The position numbers were made by a program, and so were the translations under genes. A stretch of 64,000 nucleotides of DNA from positions 1 through 64,000 of the forward strand of contig CAIOSI010000013.1 in the NCBI GenBank assembly GCA_903860975.1, written 5' to 3'. The notes under the pieces are model-generated. The model was given only the letters and a program-made list of their open reading frames with translations, did no database searches and was not told where the DNA came from. The DNA is from an uncultured Alphaproteobacteria bacterium (GTDB lineage: Bacteria > Pseudomonadota > Alphaproteobacteria > Caulobacterales > Caulobacteraceae). This document shows positions 1 through 8,153 of the stretch, in pieces. Every line of letters begins with the position of its first letter. The stretch's first letter is position 1.

Positions 1-890
1 CCGTGGTTTCGCAGATGGTCATCGACGTTGGAGATCAGGACGTTGAACACCATGCGCCGGTAGAGCTCGACGGCGTCCTGCCTGGCCTGGGCACCATGTT
101 GGGTGAGCACATCGACCAGCTCGGGATAGCTGCCGCGTTCACCGTCGCGCAGCCCCAGCATCGACAAGGCTGACAGAAAGGGAATGCGCGTCTCGCCATC
201 CCGATCGAAGCGTCGGGACAGCAGAATGGACTTGTCCGCGACCTTCACCAGATCATGACGCGGCGTGCGGATGCCGGCGCGCTCTGCCAGCCTCAGCGCC
301 ACGTCTTCCCAGAGCTCGATGCTATAGTCGTCGGTCTCTTTGGGAAACTTGGCGATCGACAGGCTGCCATGCTGGTCGATCACCGAGGCTTTAGGGCGCG
401 CGCCGCCCAGCGAGGAGCCGGGCGCGAAGATCATCGCGAGATCTTCGTCGGCCTCTTCATCGCGCAGGATGCGCTCGGTGACGCCCATCAACCGACCCAA
501 CTCGACGAGGCCCGGCACACCGGTTTGGGTCGGGGCCCGAAAATCGGCCTCACCGGGCTCGCGAAAGCGCAACGCCCCCAGCCGCGACACGTCGGCTACG
601 CCCAGGAGGTAGTCGGCGTCCGAAAGGGCGCACACCGGGCGGCTGTCACGCTCGGCCTGGCGGCGTTCGGCGCGCTGCATCAGCCGACGGCCCCAGGTAT
701 CGGGCGCGGAAACGCCGATCGAGCCGAACATCGACAGGCCCGCGGCCGGCGCGAACGCGCCCTGGCCCAGTGTCAATGGGGGCTCCAGTGAAAAGCGGGC
801 CGCGTCCGCCGACCAGGCGGGATGATATTCGAAGACCACGGCTTGGCCGCCGCGTCGCGCCTGACGGTGGAGCGTGCCGACCCCGCGCAG
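1..890 (-). pseudogene. HipA-family Ser/Thr kinase (toxin) gene, 5' truncated, 3' end outside window
   Basis: The reverse strand reads an uninterrupted HipA-like frame. From the N-terminal side it shows VGTLHRQARRGG and VVFEYHPAW (HipA N-terminal subdomain 1), FSLEPPLTLG, SMFGSIGVSAPDTWGRRLM, the SSLGGARPKA phosphate-binding segment and AKFPKE, then the kinase core up to NVLISNVDDHLRNHG, which contains the catalytic/metal Asp region. HipA proteins phosphorylate targets such as glutamyl-tRNA synthetase and are paired with a HipB antitoxin; no HipB gene is visible here. The recognisable fold begins about ten residues later than usual and no ATG, GTG or TTG lies in frame at its start. The sequence immediately upstream instead matches an IS630 transposase. 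I infer that the start codon was lost by insertion or deletion. The 3' end lies left of base 1, so the total length is unknown. Confidence 0.75.
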
Positions 891-924
891 CGACCTGCTC
901 CAATCTGCCGGGCGACTTGCTCGA

Positions 925-1144
925 TCAGCTTCCTTACCGTGTCGCCTTTGTGGACCCGCAGGTTGTGCATGACCGCGATGTCTCCCGCCCTGAGGGTCGG
1001 CCCGAGCACCTTGTCGATATAGACCACGAACGCGTCGCGGTTCATGGTGCCGTCCAGCACCCAGGGCGCAGTAAGCCCGTCGCAGCGCAGTCCGGCGGTG
1101 AAGGTGGTGGTCTTCCAGTGCCCGAAGGGCTGGCGGCCGATCAC
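925..1144 (-). pseudogene. IS630-family transposase remnant
   Basis: A GTG-initiated frame gives GHWKTTTFTAGLRCDGL, then VLDGTMNRDAFVVYIDKVL, LRAGDIAV and MHNLRVHKG, then VRKLIEQ. This is the central DDE part of IS630-type transposases, which normally read (P)HGHWKTTTF...VLDGP.N..AF..Y...VL.P.L..GD...MDNL..HK. The conserved Asp of MDN is His here, and both the N-terminal helix-turn-helix part and the C-terminal catalytic Glu part are missing. The element is therefore dead. Upstream the frame hits a stop after a few codons. The frame continues without a stop into DNA that encodes hipA in another frame, so the junction lies near 890-925. No terminal inverted repeats were seen. Confidence 0.7.
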
Positions 1145-1217
1145 ATTCGGCTCATCTCAGCGCTCGAACGCGCCAGGGCTCTCAGCCACGGCGGGCAAGC
1201 GCAGAGGGATTGGTCTC

Positions 1218-1781
1218 TCAGGTCTTCTCGATCGCCACGGCCGTGTCATCGATCATCGAGACGATGCGATCGATCTCATCGGTGGTGATTGGCCGGCGCG
1301 ACAAGCGCTGCTGAAGGGCCATACCGAGGTTGGTCATGGCGCGCGCGATGCGTGGGCGGGTCGTGTCAGAGCCTTCCGCGGCCTCGGCCATTCGGCTGAA
1401 AACGGCGTCTATGCCGGCCTGATTGGCCTTTAGCGTCTCGCGGCCCGCCTCGGTCGCCTCAAAAAGCTTGCGGCCCGCTTCGCCCGTTGCAGGACGGATG
1501 AAACCCTCGCCTTCGAGCAATGCCAAGGTCGGATAGATCACGCCCGGCGATGGTCGATAGGCTCCGCCGGTGCGGTCTTCGAATTGCTTGATCAGCTCGT
1601 ACCCGTGGCGTGGCTGTTCAGCGATGAACGCCAGGACCAGGAAGCGAAGATCACCGTGTTCCAAGAATCGTCCGGCGCGGTGGCGGCTGTGCAGGCCCCT
1701 TTGTCCACCCATATGGCTGGCCCAGGGATCACGGCTGCGGTGTTCCTCCAAGCGAGCGTGAACGTGATGGTGTCTGGGCAT
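1218..1781 (-). CDS. PadR-family transcriptional regulator
   Basis: This 187-residue protein has a His-rich N-terminus, common in this PadR subgroup, and then the winged-helix core: FLVLAFIAEQPRHGYELIKQFED (helices 1 and 2), YRPSPGVIYPTLALLEGEGFI (recognition helix), and a beta wing ending in LFEATEAGR. A C-terminal helical dimerisation part follows (residues about 125-187). The ATG at 1781 follows a G-rich Shine-Dalgarno tract. The gene stands alone between oxyR and an IS630 remnant. PadR proteins usually repress an adjacent gene and themselves. No obvious target remains, possibly because the IS-associated rearrangement removed it. The upstream region carries two near-identical copies of a palindrome-like motif, which suggests autoregulation. 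Confidence 0.85.
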   Translation of the reverse strand: MPRHHHVHARLEEHRSRDPWASHMGGQRGLHSRHRAGRFLEHGDLRFLVLAFIAEQPRHGYELIKQFEDRTGGAYRPSPGVIYPTLALLEGEGFIRPATGEAGRKLFEATEAGRETLKANQAGIDAVFSRMAEAAEGSDTTRPRIARAMTNLGMALQQRLSRRPITTDEIDRIVSMIDDTAVAIEKT

Positions 1782-1806
1782 ATCAAACCCCCCCCTTTCA
1801 CGGGGC

Positions 1807-1860
1807 TATATCGATATATCTAAATTGTATCTGTCCAGAAAATGTATTTCGATATGTCTA
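1807..1860. promoter_or_regulatory. Duplicated operator-like motif upstream of padR
   Basis: Two 16-bp copies, TATATCGATATATCTA (1807-1822) and TATTTCGATATGTCTA (1845-1860), match at 14 of 16 positions and start 38 bp apart. Each has an A/T-rich imperfect palindrome around TCGATA. They sit in the AT-rich gap between the padR start and the oxyR stop, where the padR promoter must lie. I infer PadR autoregulatory sites; binding is not shown by sequence alone. Confidence 0.5.
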
Positions 1861-1870
1861 AACTATTTTA

Positions 1871-2764
1871 TTAGTCCCGCAGCACCGCGGCTAACAGGTG
1901 GCCCTCGGTCGCGCGGTTAGAGCCCGCTCGCCAGGCGACCACGATCTCGCGACTGGCGTGTCCTGGCGCGATGGGACGCACGGCGACGGAGGCTGGATCG
2001 GTAAGGCCTGCATTGATCGCCATGGCCGGCAGAAAGGTGACGCCGAGGCCGGAGCTGACCATCTGCACCAGGGTCGGAAGCGATGTGGCAGCGAAGGACT
2101 CCTCACCCGATGCTGTCTTGGGTGGCTTTAGACCGCAGGCGGCCATCGCGTGGTCGCGCAGGCAGTGGCCGTCCTCCAGGAGGATGATGTCCTCCTGCTC
2201 CAACGCCTGCGGATCGGCGTGCTTCAGACGCGCCATCGGATGAGCCGCAGGCATGGCCGCTAGCAGCTCGTCGTGAGAGACATGGGCCCAGTTCAGGCCG
2301 TGCATATCGAAGGGCAGCGCCACGACTGCGGCATCCAGCTGACCGGCCTTGAGTGATGCAATCAGGCGCTGGGTGAGATCCTCGCGAAGATAAAGACGCA
2401 ACTTCGGGAAGCGTTCGCGCAACATCGGGACAGCGCGCGGCAACAGAAAGGGTGCGACCGTCGGGATCACGCCCAGCCGGAATCGACCGGTAAGCGGTTG
2501 GCTGGCGTTCTTGGCCGCCTCCACCAGGTCTTCGACCTCATTGAGGATCACGATGGCCCGGCGTAGCGCCTCCTCACCGACCGCCGTCAGGATCACGCCA
2601 GAACGCGCGCGATCAACGACCGGCGAGCCAAGGGTTCGCTCCAACTCCTGGATGCCGGAGGAGAGGGTCGGCTGGGTGATATGGGCAGCCTCAGCGGCGC
2701 GACCGAAGCTACCCTGCTCGGCAAGGAGCTTGAGGTAGTGAAGCTGACGAAGGGTGGGAAGCAT
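1871..2764 (-). CDS. oxyR: OxyR, peroxide-sensing LysR-type regulator
   Basis: A 297-residue LysR-type protein with the N-terminal helix-turn-helix (SFGRAAEAAHITQPTLSSGIQ, residues about 19-39) and a C-terminal substrate-binding-like domain. The OxyR hallmark is present: LLEDGHCLRDHAMAAC places Cys201 and Cys210 where E. coli OxyR has the redox pair Cys199/Cys208. Oxidation by hydrogen peroxide forms a disulfide between these and switches on katG/ahp-type genes. No catalase or peroxiredoxin gene is next to it here, so its targets must lie elsewhere. The gene is followed on the same strand by padR, with 89 bp between them. Confidence 0.92.
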   Translation of the reverse strand: MLPTLRQLHYLKLLAEQGSFGRAAEAAHITQPTLSSGIQELERTLGSPVVDRARSGVILTAVGEEALRRAIVILNEVEDLVEAAKNASQPLTGRFRLGVIPTVAPFLLPRAVPMLRERFPKLRLYLREDLTQRLIASLKAGQLDAAVVALPFDMHGLNWAHVSHDELLAAMPAAHPMARLKHADPQALEQEDIILLEDGHCLRDHAMAACGLKPPKTASGEESFAATSLPTLVQMVSSGLGVTFLPAMAINAGLTDPASVAVRPIAPGHASREIVVAWRAGSNRATEGHLLAAVLRD

Positions 2765-3106
2765 GGCTCAAGATATAGAGACGCCCCATCGAACAACCAG
2801 AGCCGATTGACCGCGGGCCGAGTCCAGCTTTGCAGCTGTCGTCGCAGACTTGCGACATTCGCAGATACAACCCGATCGGTCGATGGAGGGATTTTTCGCA
2901 TCGCGCGACCCATCAGGGTCTGCCGCCGAGCCATGCGTTGGTGCCATCAACACGCCCAAGACCTCGGTCGGCGGCGGACGTGTTCGTCACCTGGGTGTCT
3001 GGCGCACCGGCGAGGAGCCCAGCCGCCTAGACGGCCGCGGTGAAGGCAAGAGGGGTATGCGGATTTTGCCGTTCGACGATGTGCGAGGTTTGCACTGCCG
3101 AGCGGC
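2765..3106. other. Intergenic gap between murI and oxyR, no gene seen
   Basis: This 342-bp stretch has only short overlapping open frames with no recognisable protein. It should contain the oxyR promoter. The one structured element noticed is a perfect 6-bp inverted repeat, GTCGCA-GACT-TGCGAC (2841-2856). Confidence 0.5.
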
Positions 3107-3964
3107 TTAAGCTCGCTCAAAACTCAAAGACCTTCCCCAAAAAGCCTCGACGAGCCTGGACTGCGCGCCGGACTTGCCCGTCGTCAGGAATCGACGTTTT
3201 CCGCCCGTTCCGGGATCGAACTCGGGGTGCCTCTGAACGTAGCGCTCGAGCGCGTCAGCCGTGGCCAGCGGCTGATGGATCAAGGGCGTTCCAGGCGCCA
3301 GCGCATCGCAGAAGAGGTCGGCTATTATTTCATAGTGGGTGCAGCCCAATATCGCGCGGTCAGGCGCGCGCCCGATGCGATTGGCGATCGTTTTTACGTG
3401 GGCCGCAACCGCCTTCTCCAGGTCCGCGCGCCGCGCACCGGCCTCGATCAGTCCAGCCAACTCCTCACAGGGCTGCGAGAATACCGCCACGTCCTGGCGG
3501 CGCTTGTCGATCTCGATCTCATAGACGCGCGATGCCGCCGTAGCAGGGGTCGAGAATACCGCAAGGATATCCAGCTTCTCGACCTTATCCCCACGCCGCT
3601 CAGCCTCATGTTCCCAAGGTAGACCTGTCGCCGCCTCGATGGTCGGCACGATGATGCCCAGCACGTTCACCGGCCGGCCAATCTGCCGCCGATAATTGGG
3701 GAGCCAGGTCTGCTGCAGGCGGCGCAGAGCGATCCCCGAGGCTGTATTGCAGGCCAAGACCACCAGGCTGCAGCCTTCGGCAAACAAACGCTCGCATCCA
3801 GCGCGGGTGAGATCGACGATCTCCTCGCCGGGTCGACCGCCGTAGGGCGTGTTGATCTGGTCGGCCAAATAGATGAAATCGGCCGTCGGGAAGCGCTCCA
3901 CAAACGTGCGGTGGACGCTCAAACCTCCCACCCCGGAATCGAATACGCCGATGGCCATATCCAA
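3107..3964 (-). CDS. murI: Glutamate racemase
   Basis: MurI interconverts L- and D-glutamate for peptidoglycan synthesis in the cytoplasm. The 285-residue frame starts with IGVFDSGVGGLSV, typical of the family. Both catalytic cysteines are present: Cys72 in VLACNTASG and Cys208 in LGCTHYE. The acidic and aromatic active-site residues of DQINTPYGGR are also present. The ATG at 3964 encodes MDMAIG; the second Met two codons later is an alternative start. The gene lies between ogt and oxyR on the same strand with normal spacing and shows no sign of damage. Confidence 0.93.
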   Translation of the reverse strand: MDMAIGVFDSGVGGLSVHRTFVERFPTADFIYLADQINTPYGGRPGEEIVDLTRAGCERLFAEGCSLVVLACNTASGIALRRLQQTWLPNYRRQIGRPVNVLGIIVPTIEAATGLPWEHEAERRGDKVEKLDILAVFSTPATAASRVYEIEIDKRRQDVAVFSQPCEELAGLIEAGARRADLEKAVAAHVKTIANRIGRAPDRAILGCTHYEIIADLFCDALAPGTPLIHQPLATADALERYVQRHPEFDPGTGGKRRFLTTGKSGAQSRLVEAFWGRSLSFERA

Positions 3965-4111
3965 GTGTTAGCGGCGCTCGCCGACGGCGTCCACGCCGGG
4001 CTTCGGCGGTTAAGCTCACCTCGCTATGCCTGAAGAACAGATCGCGCGAGCGGGGCACGACACCGTCAGACATTCCGACCCACCTCGGCCCTTCGTGGGC
4101 TCGGCGCACAG

Positions 4112-4738
4112 TCACACCGTTGGCAGAGCTCGATGCTCGGATGAAAGGCGATTACCCTGGGCTTCGTCGAACAGCGACGGCTGGGCGGATGGCGGCCTCG
4201 TCTTGGGAGGCTCAGGTGATGGCCCCAGCACCTTGGCGCCTTCGATGGCCAAAAGCTTGGCCTTGGTACTAACGCCCCCGCGCGCCGAAAATCCACCAAG
4301 CTTGCCGCCCGCGGCTGTCACGCGGTGACAGGGCACCACGATCGGCCAGGGGTTTAGGCCCAAAGCCACACCGACGTCGCGGGCGAGAAGCTTGTCACCC
4401 AGCTTCACGGCGATCTCGCCGTAGGTCAGGGTCTCGCCGGGTGGAATGGCGCGGGCGATTTCATAGACCCGAGCATTGAACTCGGGAACGCTGGCGATAT
4501 CGATGGGCACGTCGAGCAGGTCGACGGATCGACCTTCGAGCAACGCCTGAATGCCCTTGATGGCATGGGCTACATAGTCTGGCGGCGTCGCTTCCGCCGC
4601 CTTGGGGAAACGCCGCAGGAACCTATGTCGCGCGCCCTCAAACGAGGGCTCTGGAAGATGAGCCGCCACGAGCCCGTTTGCGGCCCAGGCCAAACCCGCC
4701 CAACCGATGGCGGTTTCAAAGAGAATGTAGCTGGTCAT
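4112..4738 (-). CDS. ogt: Methylated-DNA-protein-cysteine S-methyltransferase
   Basis: Ogt/MGMT removes O6-alkyl groups from guanine in a suicide reaction onto a cysteine. The active-site motif VVPCHRV holds Cys137 when counted from the Met at 4738. It is preceded by the helix-turn-helix segment (TLTYGEIAVKLG, ARDVGVALGLNP) and followed by GGFSARGGVSTKAKLLAIEG. The open frame extends 20 codons further upstream, but the residues before MTSYILFETAIGW do not look like the family, so I chose the inner ATG. The C-terminal 40 residues, ending in a PSLFDEAQ-containing tail, are low in complexity. Confidence 0.9.
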   Translation of the reverse strand: MTSYILFETAIGWAGLAWAANGLVAAHLPEPSFEGARHRFLRRFPKAAEATPPDYVAHAIKGIQALLEGRSVDLLDVPIDIASVPEFNARVYEIARAIPPGETLTYGEIAVKLGDKLLARDVGVALGLNPWPIVVPCHRVTAAGGKLGGFSARGGVSTKAKLLAIEGAKVLGPSPEPPKTRPPSAQPSLFDEAQGNRLSSEHRALPTV

Positions 4739-4828
4739 GGAGCTAAGATAGGGTGGTTTGCAGCCATCAGCTCGCGGCTTTCGGACATTGATGACCAAGT
4801 CAGCGTCACCGGCTTTACCGCCCTTTCC

Positions 4829-4857
4829 TTGACCTAGATGCCCTCAAAGCGCATAAG
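4829..4857 (+). promoter_or_regulatory. Predicted sigma-70-type promoter of the ffh-rpsP-rimM operon
   Basis: TTGACC (4829-4834) is separated by exactly 17 bp from CATAAG (4852-4857), close to the housekeeping consensus. It lies in the only sizeable gap upstream of ffh and implies a leader of roughly 130 nt. No other good hexamer pair was seen in the gap. Confidence 0.5.
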
Positions 4858-4945
4858 CCCGCCCTTCCGGCGCCAACCTCGGTCAGCGCCCTCCACCGCC
4901 ACGACCCCCATTTTGATGGGACGAGGGCGGCGAGGCCCCCCGTCG

Positions 4946-4974
4946 ACGCAATCGTCCACGGGGGTCGATTGCGT
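4946..4974 (+). promoter_or_regulatory. Perfect inverted repeat in the ffh leader
   Basis: ACGCAATCG (4946-4954) and CGATTGCGT (4966-4974) form a perfect 9-bp stem with an 11-nt loop, ending 21 nt before the TTG start of ffh. It lacks a following T-tract adequate for a terminator. A role in ffh mRNA structure or as a protein-binding site is inference. Confidence 0.4.
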
Positions 4975-4995
4975 TTGGACTACTAGGGCTTTCTT

Positions 4996-6516
4996 TTGTT
5001 TGACGCGCTAACAGATCGTCTCTCGTCAGTTTTCGACCGCCTCGGCGGTCGAGGCGTGCTGTCCGAGAAGGACGTCGCCGAGGTGATGCGGGAAATCCGC
5101 GTCGCGCTGCTCGAGGCCGACGTGGCGCTTCCGGTGGTCCGCGATTTCATCGCCAAGGCGACCGAGGCTGCAACCGGCGAGGCGGTAATCCGCTCGGTCC
5201 GGCCGGCTGACCAGGTGGTCAAAATCACGTATGACGGCCTGGTGGAGATGCTGGGCGGCGGGGTTGAGCCCGAGGGCCTGAACCTTTCGCTGAACCCTCC
5301 CACCGTCATCCTGATGGCCGGCCTGCAGGGCTCCGGAAAAACCACCACCGCCGCCAAGCTCGCCCTTAAACTGGGCAAGGATCGCAAGCGCGTCTTGCTG
5401 GCGTCCCTCGACACCCGTCGTCCGGCCGCTATGGAACAGCTCGCGACGCTGGCCAAACTCGCGGACGTCGACAGCCTGCCCATCGTGATCGGCCAGGCTG
5501 CACCTGACATCGCACGCCGTGCGCTGCAGTCGGCCAAACTTCAAGGCTATGACGTCGTCATCCTCGACACCGCCGGGCGGACCACGCTCGACGAGGCGAT
5601 GATGAGTGAAGCCGCCGAGATCGCGCGGATCGCCAATCCATCCGAGACGTTGCTGGTCGCCGACGCCCTGACCGGTCAGGATGCGGTGCGTACAGCCAAA
5701 GCCTTCCACGAGCGCCTGCCGCTGACCGGCCTGGTGCTGACCCGCGCCGACGGTGACGGCCGCGGAGGCGCTGCGCTTTCCATGCGGGCCGTCACCGGCC
5801 TGCCGATCAAGTTCCTCGGTGTCTCCGAGAAGATCGACGGTCTGGAGGTCTTCGACGCCGCCCGCGTCGCTGGACGCATCCTGGGGCAGGGCGACATCGT
5901 GGCCCTGGTCGAGAAGGCCACCGAAGAATTGGACGTCGCCAAGGCTGAGGCCATGGCCAAGCGGCTCGCCAAAGGCCAGTTCGACCTCGACATGATGGCC
6001 GAGCAGCTTCAGCAGATGAAGCGCATGGGCGGGATGGAAGGCCTGATGGGCATGTTGCCCGGCGTCCAGAAGATCAAGAAGCAGATCGCCGAGGCCAACA
6101 TCAGTGACAGGATGGTCGACCGCCAGGCGGCGATCATCAGCTCCATGACCAAGGTGGAGCGCAAAAAGCCGGATATTCTGGCCGCCTCACGCAAACGCCG
6201 CATAGCCGCTGGCGCTGGTGTCGACGTGGCTGAGGTCAACCGGCTGCTAAAGCAGCACCGCCAGATGGCTGATGCCTTCAAGATGATGAGCAAGGGCGGC
6301 GGCCGTGGCTTTGCCCAGATGGCTCAGATGTTGGGCGGCATCGGCGGCGGCGGCGGCGGCGGCATGGACCGCCTGAAAAATCTGGGTGGCGGAAAAATGC
6401 CTATGCCTTCCGAAAAAGAAATCGAAGAGATGGCCGCCAAACTCCAGGGCGAGGGCGGCCTGAAACTGCCCGGCCTGGGCGGCGGGTTACCCGGCTTCAA
6501 CCCTTTCAAAAAATAA
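4996..6516 (+). CDS. ffh: Signal recognition particle protein Ffh
   Basis: Ffh is the SRP GTPase that binds 4.5S RNA and signal sequences for co-translational targeting to FtsY and SecYEG. The 506-residue protein has the N domain (residues about 1-90), the P-loop GLQGSGKTT (109-117), the DTRRP and DTAGR motifs (139-143, 191-195) and the G4-like TRADGDGRGG (250-259). Its Met-rich M domain (about 310-450; LDMMAEQLQQMKRMGGMEGLMGMLPG) is followed by a glycine-run tail. The start is TTG at 4996, giving MFDALTDRLSSVF as in relatives. TTG with a weak Shine-Dalgarno suggests modest initiation. rpsP follows 24 bp downstream with a good ribosome site. Confidence 0.95.
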   Translation: MFDALTDRLSSVFDRLGGRGVLSEKDVAEVMREIRVALLEADVALPVVRDFIAKATEAATGEAVIRSVRPADQVVKITYDGLVEMLGGGVEPEGLNLSLNPPTVILMAGLQGSGKTTTAAKLALKLGKDRKRVLLASLDTRRPAAMEQLATLAKLADVDSLPIVIGQAAPDIARRALQSAKLQGYDVVILDTAGRTTLDEAMMSEAAEIARIANPSETLLVADALTGQDAVRTAKAFHERLPLTGLVLTRADGDGRGGAALSMRAVTGLPIKFLGVSEKIDGLEVFDAARVAGRILGQGDIVALVEKATEELDVAKAEAMAKRLAKGQFDLDMMAEQLQQMKRMGGMEGLMGMLPGVQKIKKQIAEANISDRMVDRQAAIISSMTKVERKKPDILAASRKRRIAAGAGVDVAEVNRLLKQHRQMADAFKMMSKGGGRGFAQMAQMLGGIGGGGGGGMDRLKNLGGGKMPMPSEKEIEEMAAKLQGEGGLKLPGLGGGLPGFNPFKK

Positions 6517-6540
6517 CCAAATCCAAGAAGGACCACCCCA

Positions 6541-7176
6541 ATGCTGAAGATTCGTCTCGCCCGTGGCGGCGCCAAGAAGCGCCCCTACTACTCCATCGTC
6601 GTCGCTGACAGCCACTCGCCCCGCGACGGGCGCTTCATCGAGAAGGTCGGATCCTACAATCCGCTGCTCAAGAAGGATGACCCCAACCGCGTCGTCCTTA
6701 AGGTCGAGCGCATCCAGGAGTGGATGAGCAAGGGCGCCCAGCCGACCGACCGCGTGGCGCGCGAACTCTCCAAGCAGAACCTGGTGATGTGGGAATCGGG
6801 CAATAACCCAAAGAAGGGTCAGCCCGGTACGAAAGCCAAGGAGCGCGCTGAGGAGAAGGCAAAACGCGAAACTGACCGCGCCGCCGCCATCGAGGAAGCC
6901 AAGAACAACCCACCGCCGGCTCCCGAACCTGAACCGGTCGCAGTAGAAGTCGCCGCTGAAGCTGTCCCGGTGGTGGAAGACGTTGTCGCTGAGGCCGCTC
7001 CGAGCGTCGAAGCTGCCCCGGCTGTAGAAGACGTCGTCGCTGAAGCCGCTCCGGCCGCTGAAGCCGTCGCAGAAGAACCCGCTGCTGAAGCCGCGCCTGC
7101 GCAAGAAGCTGCGGCTGAAACGGTCGCCGAAGCCGCCGCTGACGCGCCCGCTGCTGAAGAAAAAGCCGAAGGTTAA
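6541..7176 (+). CDS. rpsP: 30S ribosomal protein bS16 with long acidic Ala/Glu/Val tail
   Basis: The first 85 or so residues are a standard bS16: [36 protein letters not shown] and [12 protein letters not shown]. The protein then continues to 211 residues with a charged linker and an Ala/Glu/Val/Pro-rich tail from about residue 120. The tail repeats units such as [10 protein letters not shown] and [10 protein letters not shown]. bS16 is usually 80-90 residues in E. coli, but C-terminal extensions are known in Alphaproteobacteria. The tail is probably disordered. An AAGAAGGA Shine-Dalgarno precedes the ATG. It sits between ffh and rimM, 6 bp before the latter. Confidence 0.95.
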   Translation: MLKIRLARGGAKKRPYYSIVVADSHSPRDGRFIEKVGSYNPLLKKDDPNRVVLKVERIQEWMSKGAQPTDRVARELSKQNLVMWESGNNPKKGQPGTKAKERAEEKAKRETDRAAAIEEAKNNPPPAPEPEPVAVEVAAEAVPVVEDVVAEAAPSVEAAPAVEDVVAEAAPAAEAVAEEPAAEAAPAQEAAAETVAEAAADAPAAEEKAEG

Positions 7177-7182
7177 GGTCCA

Positions 7183-7689
7183 TTGGGCGACGCGCTGATC
7201 CAGGTCGGACGCGTCGCCGGGGCGTTCGGCATCAGGGGAGAGGTTCGGATTACGAGCTTCACCTCTGAGCCGCTGGCCCTGGTGGACTACAAGACCCTGC
7301 TCCATGAGGACGGCTCGCCCGCCCTTACCGTGCTGGGCGGTCGCGTCGCCAAAGGTAGCGTAGTGGCCCGCACCAAAGAGATCGAGACCCGCGAGCAGGC
7401 CGAGGCGGCCCGCGGGCTTAAGCTCTTCATCCCCCGCGCGCTCCTGCCCGAACCGGATGACGAAGACGAATTCTACATCGCCGACCTGATCGGCATGGAT
7501 GTGGTCGGCCTGGAAGGTGATCTCCTAGGTAAGGTGCGATCCGTGCGCGACTTTGGCGCCGGCGACCTCTTGGAAATCGCCCCACACAATGGCGAAAGCT
7601 GGTGGCTGCCGTTCACCCGCGACGCCGTTCCCGAGGTCCAGTTTGTCGAACGCCGGATCGTGGCGGTTCGGCCAGACGAGGTCGAGTGA
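7183..7689 (+). CDS. rimM: Ribosome maturation factor RimM
   Basis: RimM binds uS19 and assists 30S head assembly. The 168-residue product shows the N-terminal RimM domain (IQVGRVAGAFGIRGEVRI...) and the C-terminal PRC-barrel (EFYIADLIGMDVV through the WWLPFTRDAVPEV segment). The start is TTG at 7183, six bases after the rpsP stop. A strong downstream start is absent, so translational coupling is likely. In most bacteria trmD and rplS follow directly. Here they are displaced by a 464-bp gap and the opposite-strand tesB. Confidence 0.92.
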   Translation: MGDALIQVGRVAGAFGIRGEVRITSFTSEPLALVDYKTLLHEDGSPALTVLGGRVAKGSVVARTKEIETREQAEAARGLKLFIPRALLPEPDDEDEFYIADLIGMDVVGLEGDLLGKVRSVRDFGAGDLLEIAPHNGESWWLPFTRDAVPEVQFVERRIVAVRPDEVE

Positions 7690-8153
7690 GCGCTCTGCGG
7701 AGTCGCGTCTCCCGATCGCCTGAGCTACCGGCGCGTCGTCGAAGAAGCTTTGAAATCGCTCCGGCGAGATGAGTCCGAAGGGACGAAGGCACCGTCTTGG
7801 ATCCGGTCTATCCAGATGGCGTGATTTGGCTCTCGCCGATCGATTTTATGTGGCCGGGCATCTGGTGATGGTGGCCTTGCTGTTTTCGGCTCATCCGCAG
7901 CTGAGGACGCGGGCTGAGACCCCACAGGGTCTGGCCGATCAGATCGCGCAAAGAGCCCTTCGAAAGAAGCGCGGAGCATACCAGAGAACGAGGCCTTCGG
8001 AGCGTAATTGGTCCACCCGGCAAATCAAGAACCCGAGCCTTGGGCCATTTCCATGGATCGGCGAGCGATCGCCGCCTCGTCCGCCTTGGCTTGTGTGAGT
8101 TGCGACGTTCGACCGGGGCGCCGATTTTCAAATGAAGGGGCGCCGTCGCCCAA
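7690..8153. other. Gap between rimM and tesB, no recognisable gene
   Basis: The 464-bp stretch has open frames on both strands (up to about 109 codons), but none gives a recognisable protein or has a convincing ribosome site. It interrupts the usual rimM-trmD neighbourhood and could hold decayed coding sequence. I see no repeat or terminator of note. Confidence 0.5.

Noticed and set aside
7769..8098. 109-codon plus-strand frame after rimM as a gene
   Set aside because: No family likeness and no good ribosome site; the reverse strand has an equally long frame.
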